Under the pieces are notes generated by a model. The model did not search any database and was not told where the DNA came from. It was given only the letters and a program-made list of their open reading frames with translations. From assembly GCA_030016385.1 (NCBI GenBank), contig JASEJN010000006.1, positions 21,323-85,322 of the forward strand: DNA of 64,000 nucleotides, given 5' to 3'. This DNA is from Clostridiales bacterium. Lineage in GTDB: Bacteria; Bacillota; Clostridia; Clostridiales; Oxobacteraceae. Below are positions 43,189 to 50,961 of the stretch, one piece after another (the stretch's first letter is position 1; the number at the start of each line of letters is the position of its first letter). A program made the position numbers and the translations under genes.

Positions 43189-45270
43189 CTATTTTATTAT
43201 TTCAAATCCCTTAATGCTATATTTTTTCCCCGAATATCTTCCACTTTTTTCTACGTGAAGATGATTATTTACACTCTTGAGCGTTATGATATTGTAATCT
43301 CCCTTTTCAAAATCAAATGTCAGGCCATCATCTTCATAAAGCTCCAATGCTTCTGATATTTCTCCATAGCTTCTTATTGTAACATGAAATACGGTATCTT
43401 TTGTAATGTATTCGACCGGTTCTGCCAAAGGTATCATCCTGCCTTCCCTGACAAATAGAGGTATGATTTCGAGAGGGACTTCAACGGAATAGGATTTCCC
43501 TCCTTCATATTTTTCATTGGTCCAGAAACTGTACCAATTGCCCTCTGGCAAATAAACTTCCCTGTTATGTTCACCTTCCACTACCGGTGCAACGAGTATG
43601 GAATCTCCCATCATATATTCGCTGTCAATTTCATATGTATTTTCATCCTCAGGGTAATCCATAACCAATGCGCGGAAAACAGGCAAACCTTCAAAATAAT
43701 ATTTTGCAAAGGCTGAGTATAAATACGGAAGCAACTTCATTCTATATTCAAGTACCTTCCGGCACATCTCCTGAACTTCTTCATGATTTTCCAGCAATTC
43801 CCCATTCAGATTCTTTTCACGGTCGTATTGAAGCCACGGCGGATTACTGATATACCAGGCATTTATCAGGGCTTGGGGAGAAAATATTACAGTCTGAATC
43901 CTTCTCATTAAATCCTCAACGCCTGTAGCATGTCTTACCTCAGGAGACCAGAGGAACCCTGAAAACCCTGAATTTACAACGCCGCGAATAAAATCCTTGT
44001 GTCCGTACAAATCGCTGTATAATACAAAAGGAAAAGGCGATGCGAGCGCATTAGATGATCTTACCTGACTATAAGTCCTCAAATTTTTCCTTCGGAATAT
44101 AGACATCATCGTTTCCTGATATAATATTCCAAGCATGCTGTGCATCTGTTCCCCATCCATTCCGGATGGAAACTCAGAGCAATTCGGGAATGACCATCCC
44201 CCTGTATAATCCGAACTATCACATTCATCAAGCTTGAAGCCTGTAATTCCTTTATCAACGAATTTCGTTTTATGATATTCTGCAAATATATCTCTTGCGT
44301 TTTCGATAGAAAAATCCGGAACAAGCCCTTCCCACACTTCATAATCACCAGAATATTTTTTCAGCTCATCATAAATTGGCGAGGTGGAATGAACAAATAC
44401 ATGTTCCCAGAGATTAATTTTAAAGTTCATATCCCTGAATTTCTTGATCGTTTTATCCGGCGTAGGGAAACGTTCCTCATCCCAACTGTAGGAGCAGGAA
44501 TACGAATGGCTCTGCCAACCAGGTTCAAGTCCGAAGACATCGCATGGCATGTGTGCCTTTCTTAAATCCTCCGCAATTTTTAATACTTCATCTTGATTTG
44601 CCCTGCCATATCCCCTATACCAAACTCCAAGACCCCATATTGGTGGAATACAGCCGCCACCGGAAAACAAGTTATAGCGCTGAACCGCTGTTTTCATGCC
44701 AGGTCCACCAAATATGTACATGTCAACGCCTTTGGCAACCGGTATCTCAATCGTCACGGCTCTTTTCTCGTTGAATTCCCTGATTGCGTATAACTCTTCA
44801 GTAGTGTTTGCAATCTTTTTGGTCCTTTTCTCTGTTTTCCCATCTTCGCCTTTTAATTTTATATTGCCTCCGCAGTAAAAAGTAACATATCGGGCGGTAT
44901 CCACTAATATGCCATATCCTTTCGTCGAAACGTAAAAAGGTACAGGAGCATGGGTATCTCCCGTATCAGCGACAGGATCGGCATTCGTCCTTAACTGTTT
45001 CTTTTTGCCAGTCTGATCAAATGATTTCAACTGAAGTCCGAAACCATATATTTTCTCTGAAGGATCCAAGGGAAGTTCGATAACACATCCTCTTTTCAAA
45101 ACCTTAAATGCTATCTGTGCTTTATTGAAAGGAGTCTCTACCTCACTTGGCAGTCTTTTCAACTTTCCCAGTTGGATGGAAGTTTTTCTCATCTTGACCG
45201 GTGTAAATGCTTCAGTTTCTCCGAAAGTGCATTTCCATATCCCCGGTGCAGCCAATCTTATAATACTCAT
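43189..45270 (-). CDS. GH31-family alpha-glycosidase
   Basis: A 693-residue GH31 enzyme. Landmarks are the N-terminal beta domain (SEKIYGFGLQLKSFDQTGKK), the catalytic barrel (PPIWGLGVWYRGYGRANQDE, the nucleophile region ITGFKLDECDSSDYTGGWSF) and the distal domain (PVFRALVMDYPEDENTYEID, DSILVAPVVEGEHNREVYLP). Family members act on alpha-glucosides, alpha-xylosides or alpha-galactosides; the substrate cannot be assigned. There is no signal peptide, so it is cytoplasmic. ATG at 45270 with AGGAGGCATC upstream is chosen over an ATG ten codons earlier. The upstream gap 45301-45602 shows a TATAAT-like -10 but no convincing -35. Confidence 0.9.
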   Translation of the reverse strand: MSIIRLAAPGIWKCTFGETEAFTPVKMRKTSIQLGKLKRLPSEVETPFNKAQIAFKVLKRGCVIELPLDPSEKIYGFGLQLKSFDQTGKKKQLRTNADPVADTGDTHAPVPFYVSTKGYGILVDTARYVTFYCGGNIKLKGEDGKTEKRTKKIANTTEELYAIREFNEKRAVTIEIPVAKGVDMYIFGGPGMKTAVQRYNLFSGGGCIPPIWGLGVWYRGYGRANQDEVLKIAEDLRKAHMPCDVFGLEPGWQSHSYSCSYSWDEERFPTPDKTIKKFRDMNFKINLWEHVFVHSTSPIYDELKKYSGDYEVWEGLVPDFSIENARDIFAEYHKTKFVDKGITGFKLDECDSSDYTGGWSFPNCSEFPSGMDGEQMHSMLGILYQETMMSIFRRKNLRTYSQVRSSNALASPFPFVLYSDLYGHKDFIRGVVNSGFSGFLWSPEVRHATGVEDLMRRIQTVIFSPQALINAWYISNPPWLQYDREKNLNGELLENHEEVQEMCRKVLEYRMKLLPYLYSAFAKYYFEGLPVFRALVMDYPEDENTYEIDSEYMMGDSILVAPVVEGEHNREVYLPEGNWYSFWTNEKYEGGKSYSVEVPLEIIPLFVREGRMIPLAEPVEYITKDTVFHVTIRSYGEISEALELYEDDGLTFDFEKGDYNIITLKSVNNHLHVEKSGRYSGKKYSIKGFEIIK

Positions 45271-45434
45271 GATGCCTCCTATTTTTATAAGTATTTTCAC
45301 TTTTATTTTTATTATATATAAATAAATCCCATGACATATTCTACAATATTTCTTCGACTAAAAACCAATCAAAATCTGCATAATCTGCGGGACTCTCGTT
45401 TCTTTGATTTATACAGAAAATTCTCCTCCAATAG

Positions 45435-45472
45435 AATATACAGGCTGCCGATTTATCTGCAGCCTGTATATT
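45435..45472 (-). terminator. Strong hairpin downstream of the 77-residue membrane protein gene
   Basis: AATATACAGGCTGC (45435-45448) pairs perfectly with its complement (45459-45472) around a 10 nt loop. No good T-run follows on either strand. It lies 130 nt past the stop of the gene at 45603, in an otherwise featureless 302 bp gap, and could be a terminator or an RNA-stabilising hairpin. The remaining bases of the gap show nothing recognisable. Confidence 0.45.
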
Positions 45473-45602
45473 TGTATGCTCACATTAAGCAGTTTAACTA
45501 ATTTTTATTATACCTCGTCAATGAATATTATTCCAATCGTCAAGCAACAATTCTAGAGAGACTTTTAAACATTTTTAAGTCGGACATCGTTACAACAGTT
45601 TT

Positions 45603-45836
45603 TTATTGTTTAGAGGATGTGTAATCATTATTTTTATTCGCATAATCTAAATTAACTTTTTTATTATAGTCCTGAAATATATAACCTGTATAACTGCTAT
45701 CATCGTAGCTTTCGTGTACCCCGATATTGCGCATATAGTCCAATGCCCTTAGATACTGAATTTGCATTATGTATACTGAAACAACAGTTATTAGTATTAC
45801 GATCACAGAAAATATTACTGTTTTTTTTGTGTTCAT
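45603..45836 (-). CDS. Small membrane-anchored protein of unknown function
   Basis: A 77-residue protein with one N-terminal membrane helix (TVIFSVIVILITVVSVYIMQ) and a polar, Tyr/Asn/Asp-rich tail (ESYDDSSYTGYIFQDYNKKV). It matches no family I recognise. It is divergent from the yyaC homologue across a 168 bp gap. The ribosome site is AAAGGTGGCAT-like directly before ATG 45836. It could be a sporulation or envelope protein, judging only by its neighbours. Confidence 0.55.
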   Translation of the reverse strand: MNTKKTVIFSVIVILITVVSVYIMQIQYLRALDYMRNIGVHESYDDSSYTGYIFQDYNKKVNLDYANKNNDYTSSKQ

Positions 45837-45894
45837 GAATATGCCACCTTTGCATATATATTTTGCGCAATGTATATAAAATACAATCGTTTTA

Positions 45895-45924
45895 GAATAT
45901 ATAGAGTATTATTCTTCATATGTT
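45895..45924 (+). promoter_or_regulatory. Possible sigma-E type sporulation promoter for the yyaC homologue
   Basis: GAATATA (45895-45901), a 15 nt spacer and CATATGTT (45917-45924) resemble the mother-cell sigma-E pattern (ATATT-type -35, CATA-CA-T -10). It lies about 80 nt upstream of the coding start. AT-richness makes chance matches likely. Confidence 0.3.
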
Positions 45925-46004
45925 ACAGTTTTATTCACCTGCAAGCAAAATTCAGTCATTATTAAAGCTCATCCAATATATAAATAAATATGGGGGTGAA
46001 CTTA

Positions 46005-46577
46005 TTGCAAAATAAATCTGAACAAATTTATACAGATATAGGTTTAAGAACACCGTATAGTGATAAGAAAAGTATACATACTCTTAGCAAATATATAAGC
46101 AAATTTTTAAATAAGAAAACTATAATATTATGCATAGGAACCGATAAATGCATCGGTGACTGCCTAGGGCCGCTCGTTGGAACACTCCTTACGAAAAGCA
46201 ACTTTGTCTACCCGGTAATCGGAACACTTGATAATCCGGCTCATGCAATTAATTTGGAGAATGTAGTATCTGGTATTGAACAAAAATATAGAAATCCATT
46301 TATAATAGCTATAGACGCATGCCTTGGAAGCAGTGATTTTATCGGTGATATACAAGTAAAATTAGGACCTGTACATCCTGGTAAAGGAGTAGGAAAAACC
46401 CTTCCATTTGTAGGCGACATATCGATAGTTGGAATAGTCGACTCAGTAGATGTTTCCGACATTTTTTCTATAAGAAGCATAAGGCTTAACCTCGTACTGA
46501 AAATGGCCGAAACGATCTCTTCATCGCTTATTGAAGCAGCAAAATCGCAGAAAACTTTCATGTCAGAGCATATTTAG
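46005..46577 (+). CDS. yyaC: YyaC-family sporulation protein (GPR protease-like fold)
   Basis: A protein of about 190 residues, the only plus-strand gene found. It has the YyaC/DUF1256 pattern: IILCIGTDKCIGDCLGPLVG, then PVIGTLDNPAHAINL, IAIDACLGS and KLGPVHPGKGVGKTLPFVGD. The family is related to the germination protease GPR and is associated with sporulation in Bacillota; its biochemical role is unclear. TTG at 46005 with GGGGGTGA 6 nt upstream is preferred; an ATG at 45990 forms part of that ribosome site. It converges on mbl with a shared terminator hairpin. Confidence 0.88.
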   Translation: MQNKSEQIYTDIGLRTPYSDKKSIHTLSKYISKFLNKKTIILCIGTDKCIGDCLGPLVGTLLTKSNFVYPVIGTLDNPAHAINLENVVSGIEQKYRNPFIIAIDACLGSSDFIGDIQVKLGPVHPGKGVGKTLPFVGDISIVGIVDSVDVSDIFSIRSIRLNLVLKMAETISSSLIEAAKSQKTFMSEHI

Positions 46578-46589
46578 TTGGATTCTCCA

Positions 46590-46622
46590 CAAAAACAGCC
46601 GAGGAAAATTTTCCCCGGCTTA
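46590..46622 (-). terminator. Terminator between convergent yyaC and mbl
   Basis: AGCCGAGGAAAATTTTCCCCGGCT (two parts: AGCCGAGGAAAA and TTTTCCCCGGCT, 46597-46620) folds into a stem with one mismatch. On the minus strand it is followed by GTTTTTGT, suiting mbl. On the plus strand the trailing T-run is poor, so it may terminate yyaC only weakly. Confidence 0.75.
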
Positions 46623-46629
46623 AATTAAA

Positions 46630-47658
46630 TCAATCGGTTTCAACTGCTGAAAGCACATCGCCAAGCTGATCGATATTCTCAAGCACTTTACCTGTACCAA
46701 GAGCCACACAGCATATAGCATCGCTTGCAACCCTTGTAGGTACTCCCGTCCTCGACTCAATTAGCTTGTCTAACCCATTTAATAACGAGCCTCCGCCTGT
46801 CATAACGATACCTTTGTTTATTATGTCGGCAGCAAGTTCTGGGGGAGTTCTTTCAAGAACAGAGTGAACGCAATCAACTATGGCATAAACAGGTTCCTCA
46901 AGAGCATCACGCATTTCTTCGGAAGTTACTGAAATATTCTTAGGAAGACCCGTTACAAGATCCCTGCCTTTTATATCCATCGAGACCTCTTCATCTCTTT
47001 TAAATGCAGATCCAACGTTTATTTTTAACTCTTCTGCCGTTCTTTCACCTATCATGACATTATGCTTTTTTCTTATGTATCTTACGATGGCTTCGTCAAA
47101 CTTATCTCCGGCAATTTTCAATCCCGACCTTACTACCATTCCTCCAAGAGATATGACAGCAATATCGGTAGTTCCACCGCCGATATCCACTACCATGCTT
47201 CCGCTTGCCCTTGATATATCAAGACCTGCGCCTATTGCAGCAGCAACAGGTTCCTCTATCAGAAACACTTTGCCTGCTCCTGCAGATAATGCAGCATCTT
47301 TAACAGCTCTCTTTTCAACCTCCGTAGCTTCACACGGTATGCAGACGATAACTCTCGGACGCAGGAAACTTCCATGCCTTCCAAGAGATTTTTTTATGAA
47401 ATATCTGAGCATCCTCTCAGTTACATCATAATCAGAAATAACGCCATCCTTTAACGGTCTTGTAGCAATTATATTTCCCGGTGTCCTTCCTATCATCTGT
47501 TTTGCTTCTTCTCCGACTGCCAGCACATTTCTCTTCGAGCTGTCCGTAGCAACCACCGAAGGTTCATTCAATACTATTCCCTTTCCTTTAATATATACAA
47601 GAATGCTTGCTGTACCCAGGTCAATCCCCAAATCGCGGTTGAAACCCAGAAAACCCAT
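46630..47658 (-). CDS. mbl: MreB/Mbl actin-like cell-shape protein
   Basis: A 342-residue MreB-family protein: phosphate 1 loop DLGIDLGTASILVYIKGKGI, connect 1/phosphate 2 MVVDIGGGTTDIAVISLGGM and the adenosine site IVMTGGGSLLNGLDKLIESR. It forms membrane-associated filaments that guide cell-wall synthesis. Adjacent spoIIID identifies it as the Mbl-type copy, by the conserved spoIIID-mbl pair. ATG at 47658 is chosen 8 nt after GGGGGAG; a GTG three codons earlier abuts the ribosome site. The 245 bp upstream gap is AT-rich with no feature I can name. Confidence 0.94.
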   Translation of the reverse strand: MGFLGFNRDLGIDLGTASILVYIKGKGIVLNEPSVVATDSSKRNVLAVGEEAKQMIGRTPGNIIATRPLKDGVISDYDVTERMLRYFIKKSLGRHGSFLRPRVIVCIPCEATEVEKRAVKDAALSAGAGKVFLIEEPVAAAIGAGLDISRASGSMVVDIGGGTTDIAVISLGGMVVRSGLKIAGDKFDEAIVRYIRKKHNVMIGERTAEELKINVGSAFKRDEEVSMDIKGRDLVTGLPKNISVTSEEMRDALEEPVYAIVDCVHSVLERTPPELAADIINKGIVMTGGGSLLNGLDKLIESRTGVPTRVASDAICCVALGTGKVLENIDQLGDVLSAVETD

Positions 47659-47903
47659 ATATTTCACTCCCCCACATCTTAAAATTACGTATATTTTTAT
47701 TCGATCTTTATCATCAGATCAATTTTTTGATTGAGTTTCAGATTGCTCTATCACATTTTTAATAGCGAATAAATTGGTTTATATTCTGAAATAAATCTGT
47801 ACTCTATACATAATGTTTTATATTTCTATAAAAAATTACAAATTCCTTTTTTTTATTAGCACTTTTAAACATAAATTTTAAGATACAGGGAATTTTTTTA
47901 TTA

Positions 47904-48158
47904 TTATGCATTTGATGCTTTATATTTCATCTTTGTAGCCCTTCCGCCTCTTATATGCCTCTCTGATTTATTGAATTCAAGAATTTCTTTAGCTGCACCG
48001 GCAATCTGCGGATTTATTTTAGGAAGTCTTTCGGTTATATCTTTGTGTATTGTACTTTTGCTTACACCGAACAGTTTTGCAGTTTTTCGTATTGTTGATT
48101 TCGAATCTATTATATACTTAGCCACTTCTAATACTCTCTCCTCAATGTAATCTTTCAA
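47904..48158 (-). CDS. spoIIID: SpoIIID, sporulation transcription factor
   Basis: An 84-residue protein with the SpoIIID helix-turn-helix (IRKTAKLFGVSKSTIHKDIT) and the basic C-terminal helix (RHIRGGRATKMKYK). It activates and represses mother-cell genes after sigma-E becomes active. The start is TTG with AAAGGAGG about 8 nt upstream. It lies between spoIIQ and mbl, the usual Bacillota arrangement, and is firm evidence that the host sporulates or recently did. Confidence 0.97.
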   Translation of the reverse strand: MKDYIEERVLEVAKYIIDSKSTIRKTAKLFGVSKSTIHKDITERLPKINPQIAGAAKEILEFNKSERHIRGGRATKMKYKASNA

Positions 48159-48237
48159 AAAACTACCTCCTTTTTATTCTCTTGATTAATTAATATGCAA
48201 ATTTAAAGCCAACTATTATATTGTTTTGTATTGCTTT

Positions 48238-48272
48238 AACAAACAACCCCGCCCTCAAAAGGACGAGGTTTG
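48238..48272 (-). terminator. Terminator after spoIIQ
   Basis: On the minus strand CCTCGTCC and GGGCGGGG form a stem with two mismatches around TTTTGA, followed by TTGTTTGTT. It lies about 50 nt after the spoIIQ stop and upstream of spoIIID, so spoIIID is likely transcribed separately. Confidence 0.6.
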
Positions 48273-48318
48273 TAGGCTAAATAATAATATAAGTTTTATA
48301 TTCTCCGATTGTACGGAT

Positions 48319-49173
48319 TTATTTCTGGAATTTCATATAAGTTTTAGGATCGATATTATTAAATGTATCTGAACTGCTCTTTAATATTTCATAATGCAGA
48401 TGTGTTAATACCGGCACATCCTGTGATACATCTTTTTCAGTAATCGATGTATTACCAACAGTCCCTATTTTTTGCCCTATTTTTACTTCCTGATTCTTTT
48501 TAACTGCAAGTTTTTCAGCCAAGTTAGCATAAACGGTGCGATACCCGTTGCCATGGTCTACGACAACTTTCCAGCCAAGGCCTCCTTCGCTCTCATTGTC
48601 ATTTTGAACGTCTATAACCTTTCCGCTGCCTGCCGCAATAACGTCTGTTCCTTTTACAGCCCTTATATCAACACCCATATGTGTCCGCCATTCATCGATA
48701 TGCTTGAAACACACAAGGTCTGACGGCGAAAAGTCCTGCATTATAGCGTCTTTTGTAAGATCACCATCGATCGGATTGCCAAATCTTACAGGCAATGACT
48801 TCGAATTGGTAACAGTCCCATTAGTTGGTTTTGTCGTTTGACCAGTCTGTGTAGATGTTGGTTTGGATGTTTTATTCGTAGTCTTGTTATTGGCTTCCGT
48901 ATTTGCATTTTGTTCAGTCGCAGGAGTAGTGTTTACATTTCTATCATTTTCCGCTTCAGTATCTGTTTGCTCCGGCTGGGTAGTTATCTCGGTCTTATTC
49001 TGATCATTGCTTGCATTTTTCTTTATATCGTTCTTAAGACCGGTCCTGGATACCCATACCGCAGTAACTGCTACTACACAGACACAGAGGAATAAGACTA
49101 TGTAAAACCCCTCTCTGTCAAAAAACTTTGCCCATCTTTCCCTTGATATTCTTGATTTTATCCTATCCTTCAT
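48319..49173 (-). CDS. spoIIQ: SpoIIQ-like M23 (LytM) endopeptidase, forespore channel protein
   Basis: A 284-residue protein with one N-terminal membrane helix (GFYIVLFLCVCVVAVTAVWV), a ~85-residue Thr/Asn/Glu-rich linker and a C-terminal M23 domain. The zinc ligands appear complete: HMGVD (H-x3-D) in WRTHMGVDIRA and the H-x-H of THLHYEI. Position between spoIID and spoIIID marks it as SpoIIQ, which pairs with SpoIIIAH across the engulfing membranes. Bacillus subtilis SpoIIQ lacks a full metal site, whereas clostridial versions keep it. ATG at 49173 with AGGAGGTGG upstream is chosen. Confidence 0.92.
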   Translation of the reverse strand: MKDRIKSRISRERWAKFFDREGFYIVLFLCVCVVAVTAVWVSRTGLKNDIKKNASNDQNKTEITTQPEQTDTEAENDRNVNTTPATEQNANTEANNKTTNKTSKPTSTQTGQTTKPTNGTVTNSKSLPVRFGNPIDGDLTKDAIMQDFSPSDLVCFKHIDEWRTHMGVDIRAVKGTDVIAAGSGKVIDVQNDNESEGGLGWKVVVDHGNGYRTVYANLAEKLAVKKNQEVKIGQKIGTVGNTSITEKDVSQDVPVLTHLHYEILKSSSDTFNNIDPKTYMKFQK

Positions 49174-49268
49174 ATGGATAACCACCTCCTGTATGTTAGT
49201 TTGTCCATAATTACATATAAAATACATGAAATTTACATTTTTTAAAAATTTTTTTATCAGTATATTTA

Positions 49269-49369
49269 AAGAGGCTGTCTCAAAATAAGTTTTATATACA
49301 ATATATTGACTTCACAAATTCGTACTACTCAATATTTTGTATTGTTTCCTTATTTCTAGACAGCCTCTT
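49269..49369. mobile_element. 101 bp inverted-repeat element (MITE-like), between spoIIQ and spoIID
   Basis: AAGAGGCTGTCTCAAAATAAG (two parts: AAGAGGCTGTCT, CAAAATAAG; 49269-49289) matches the complement of 49349-49369 at 19 of 21 positions. The inner flanks also pair (TACAATATATTGA with TCAATATTTTGTA). The ends resemble the GAGGCTGTCTCAAAA-type termini of some insertion sequences, but there is no room for a transposase. It can also act as the terminator of spoIID, which ends 50 bp away. It is unrelated in sequence to the 200 bp elements. Confidence 0.65.
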
Positions 49370-49419
49370 GATTCGTAACATTCACTATATAATTTTTCCG
49401 CCTTATTTTCCGAATTTTT

Positions 49420-50493
49420 TTATTTTGCTTTGTATACATTTTGAATGCTGCTTATACCGACATCGATATAATAATGTTTTAATATCTCATCATATTTTTT
49501 GCCCTGCTTTGCCATGGCGTTTGCTCCCCACTGGCTCATGCCCACTCCATGCCCATAGCCTGTTACAGAAAATGTAACATCATTCTTTCCGAACGAAATA
49601 TTGAAATTTGATGAATTCAGATTAAAAAGCGTTCTTATTTCCGTCCCTGTGAGTGTTTTTGTACCTACCTTAATATTTTTTACACTTCCACCCTCCGTGC
49701 GGCTGAGTATCTTGATCTGTGACTGCAACTTTCCCTTATCAAGTTTTATTTTATATTGCGATGTACGGAATTTATTCACCACATCACTCCTTGAAAATGT
49801 CGCTTTGCTTACAAATTTCGGTGCGGATTCCTCATCAGGGCTTACAACACTTCTTAAATACGGATACTGCGTACTGAATACTTCTCCGGAATTCTCAGTT
49901 TTGCCGCTGCTTGTTGAAAAAAAGAGAGGATACATTACTGGAGCCGCATCGTATGTTAGTATAAGCCCTTTTGTAGCGTTAACCGCTTCGGTTATCTTCT
50001 GCCAGTACTTAGGCGCATCAACTCCCCAGCTCTTAAACCTGTTTTCCTTGGATATCCATGCCTGGCAGTGATGAGAATCTGTGCATATATCCGTACCCGG
50101 ATGGTTTGAGCAGCCTTTTCCCCCAAACTGCAGCATCCTCGTTACCACATAAGTACGGGCAGCAACTGCCTGTGCCTTTAAAGCCTCTGCTTCAAACCCC
50201 ACAGGCTCCTCAGCGCAAACAACGCCTCTTATATACTCCTCAAGATCCATCTCAACAGCTTTTTTGGCGCTGACATCAAATACCTTTATTTTAATTCCGC
50301 CCGATAATGAATCATTGCTTATCGGACTTCCACTTCTTGAGGCGAGCTTTTGGTCCTTTTCAAACGTACTCACTCCACCCGGGTTCGCAATAAATTTAAA
50401 TGCCGAACCCTGTCCAACACCGTTTAATATTATGAGAGGTATGGCTATGACTACAATACAAATGATCAATATACAATATCCTATATTTTTCAT
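49420..50493 (-). CDS. spoIID: SpoIID, sporulation peptidoglycan transglycosylase
   Basis: A 357-residue protein with an N-terminal membrane anchor (GYCILIICIVVIAIPLIILN) and a SpoIID/LytB domain: MDLEEYIRGVVCAEEPVGFE, EALKAQAVAARTYVVTRML, TEGGSVKNIKVGTKTLTGTE and the C-terminal VTGYGHGVGMSQWGANAMAK. It cleaves glycan strands during engulfment with SpoIIP and SpoIIM. ATG at 50493 with AGGAGGAATTAT upstream is chosen. Gene order ywmB-murA-spoIID-spoIIQ is as in Bacillus. Confidence 0.95.
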   Translation of the reverse strand: MKNIGYCILIICIVVIAIPLIILNGVGQGSAFKFIANPGGVSTFEKDQKLASRSGSPISNDSLSGGIKIKVFDVSAKKAVEMDLEEYIRGVVCAEEPVGFEAEALKAQAVAARTYVVTRMLQFGGKGCSNHPGTDICTDSHHCQAWISKENRFKSWGVDAPKYWQKITEAVNATKGLILTYDAAPVMYPLFFSTSSGKTENSGEVFSTQYPYLRSVVSPDEESAPKFVSKATFSRSDVVNKFRTSQYKIKLDKGKLQSQIKILSRTEGGSVKNIKVGTKTLTGTEIRTLFNLNSSNFNISFGKNDVTFSVTGYGHGVGMSQWGANAMAKQGKKYDEILKHYYIDVGISSIQNVYKAK

Positions 50494-50573
50494 ATAATTC
50501 CTCCTTGGTTTGGTGCTTTTGGATTCAATTCCACAAAACGAACAAATCAATAACAACTGCCCTTGGCTTATGC

Positions 50574-50777
50574 GGACGTATAAAGATAATTTGGAGAATA
50601 TTATGGAAAGAGCAATTAGCGGTAGGTCTTAAGAGTCTGTTAACGCATGTTCGGGATAAGCAGAATCAATGTTTGAGCTAAGATAAGTTTTGATTCTGCC
50701 CAAAACGAGTTTACAGACTCTAAAGGCTGTGAGCTTAGCGATTGGAATAATATTCTTCAAATACAAAATATGCACCC
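50574..50777. mobile_element. Hairpin repeat element, copy 2 (~204 bp, MITE-like), between spoIID and murA
   Basis: Related along its length to the element at 35716-35917. Shared parts include GGAAAGAGCAATTAGCGG, the 10 bp stem GCAGAATCAA/TTGATTCTGC (50660-50669, 50690-50699), ACGAGTTTACAGACTC, GTGAGCTTAGCGATTG and AATAATATTCTTCAAAT. The left inverted end is degraded (ATTTGGAGAATATTAT). The unit is bracketed by the 9 bp direct repeat GGCTTATGC at 50565-50573 and 50778-50786, consistent with a target-site duplication. It carries no reading frame for a transposase. The rest of the 468 bp gap holds the murA terminator and AT-rich sequence. Confidence 0.82.
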
Positions 50778-50884
50778 GGCTTATGCTTCGGGCTTAAAAA
50801 ATATAAATTTTTCGCTTGTTAAAATATATTAATCATTTTTTGCGCATAGAACTATTTAATTTTAATCGATGTAAAAATACTTCC

Positions 50885-50941
50885 AAAAAATTGAGGCAGC
50901 TATGCAATGAATAAATATTTCATTGCACAGCTGCCTCAATT
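50885..50941 (-). terminator. Terminator after murA
   Basis: On the minus strand TTGAGGCAGC and GCTGCCTCAA bracket a second stem (TGCAATGAAATA with TATTCATTGCA), followed by TTTTTTGG. The hairpin is long and nearly perfect. It starts about 20 nt past the murA stop. Confidence 0.9.
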
Positions 50942-50961
50942 TTAATAATCAAATCAATTTA

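Noticed and set aside
45990..46004. ATG start for the yyaC homologue
   Set aside because: This ATG sits within the GGGGGTGA ribosome site and has none of its own; TTG at 46005 is correctly spaced.
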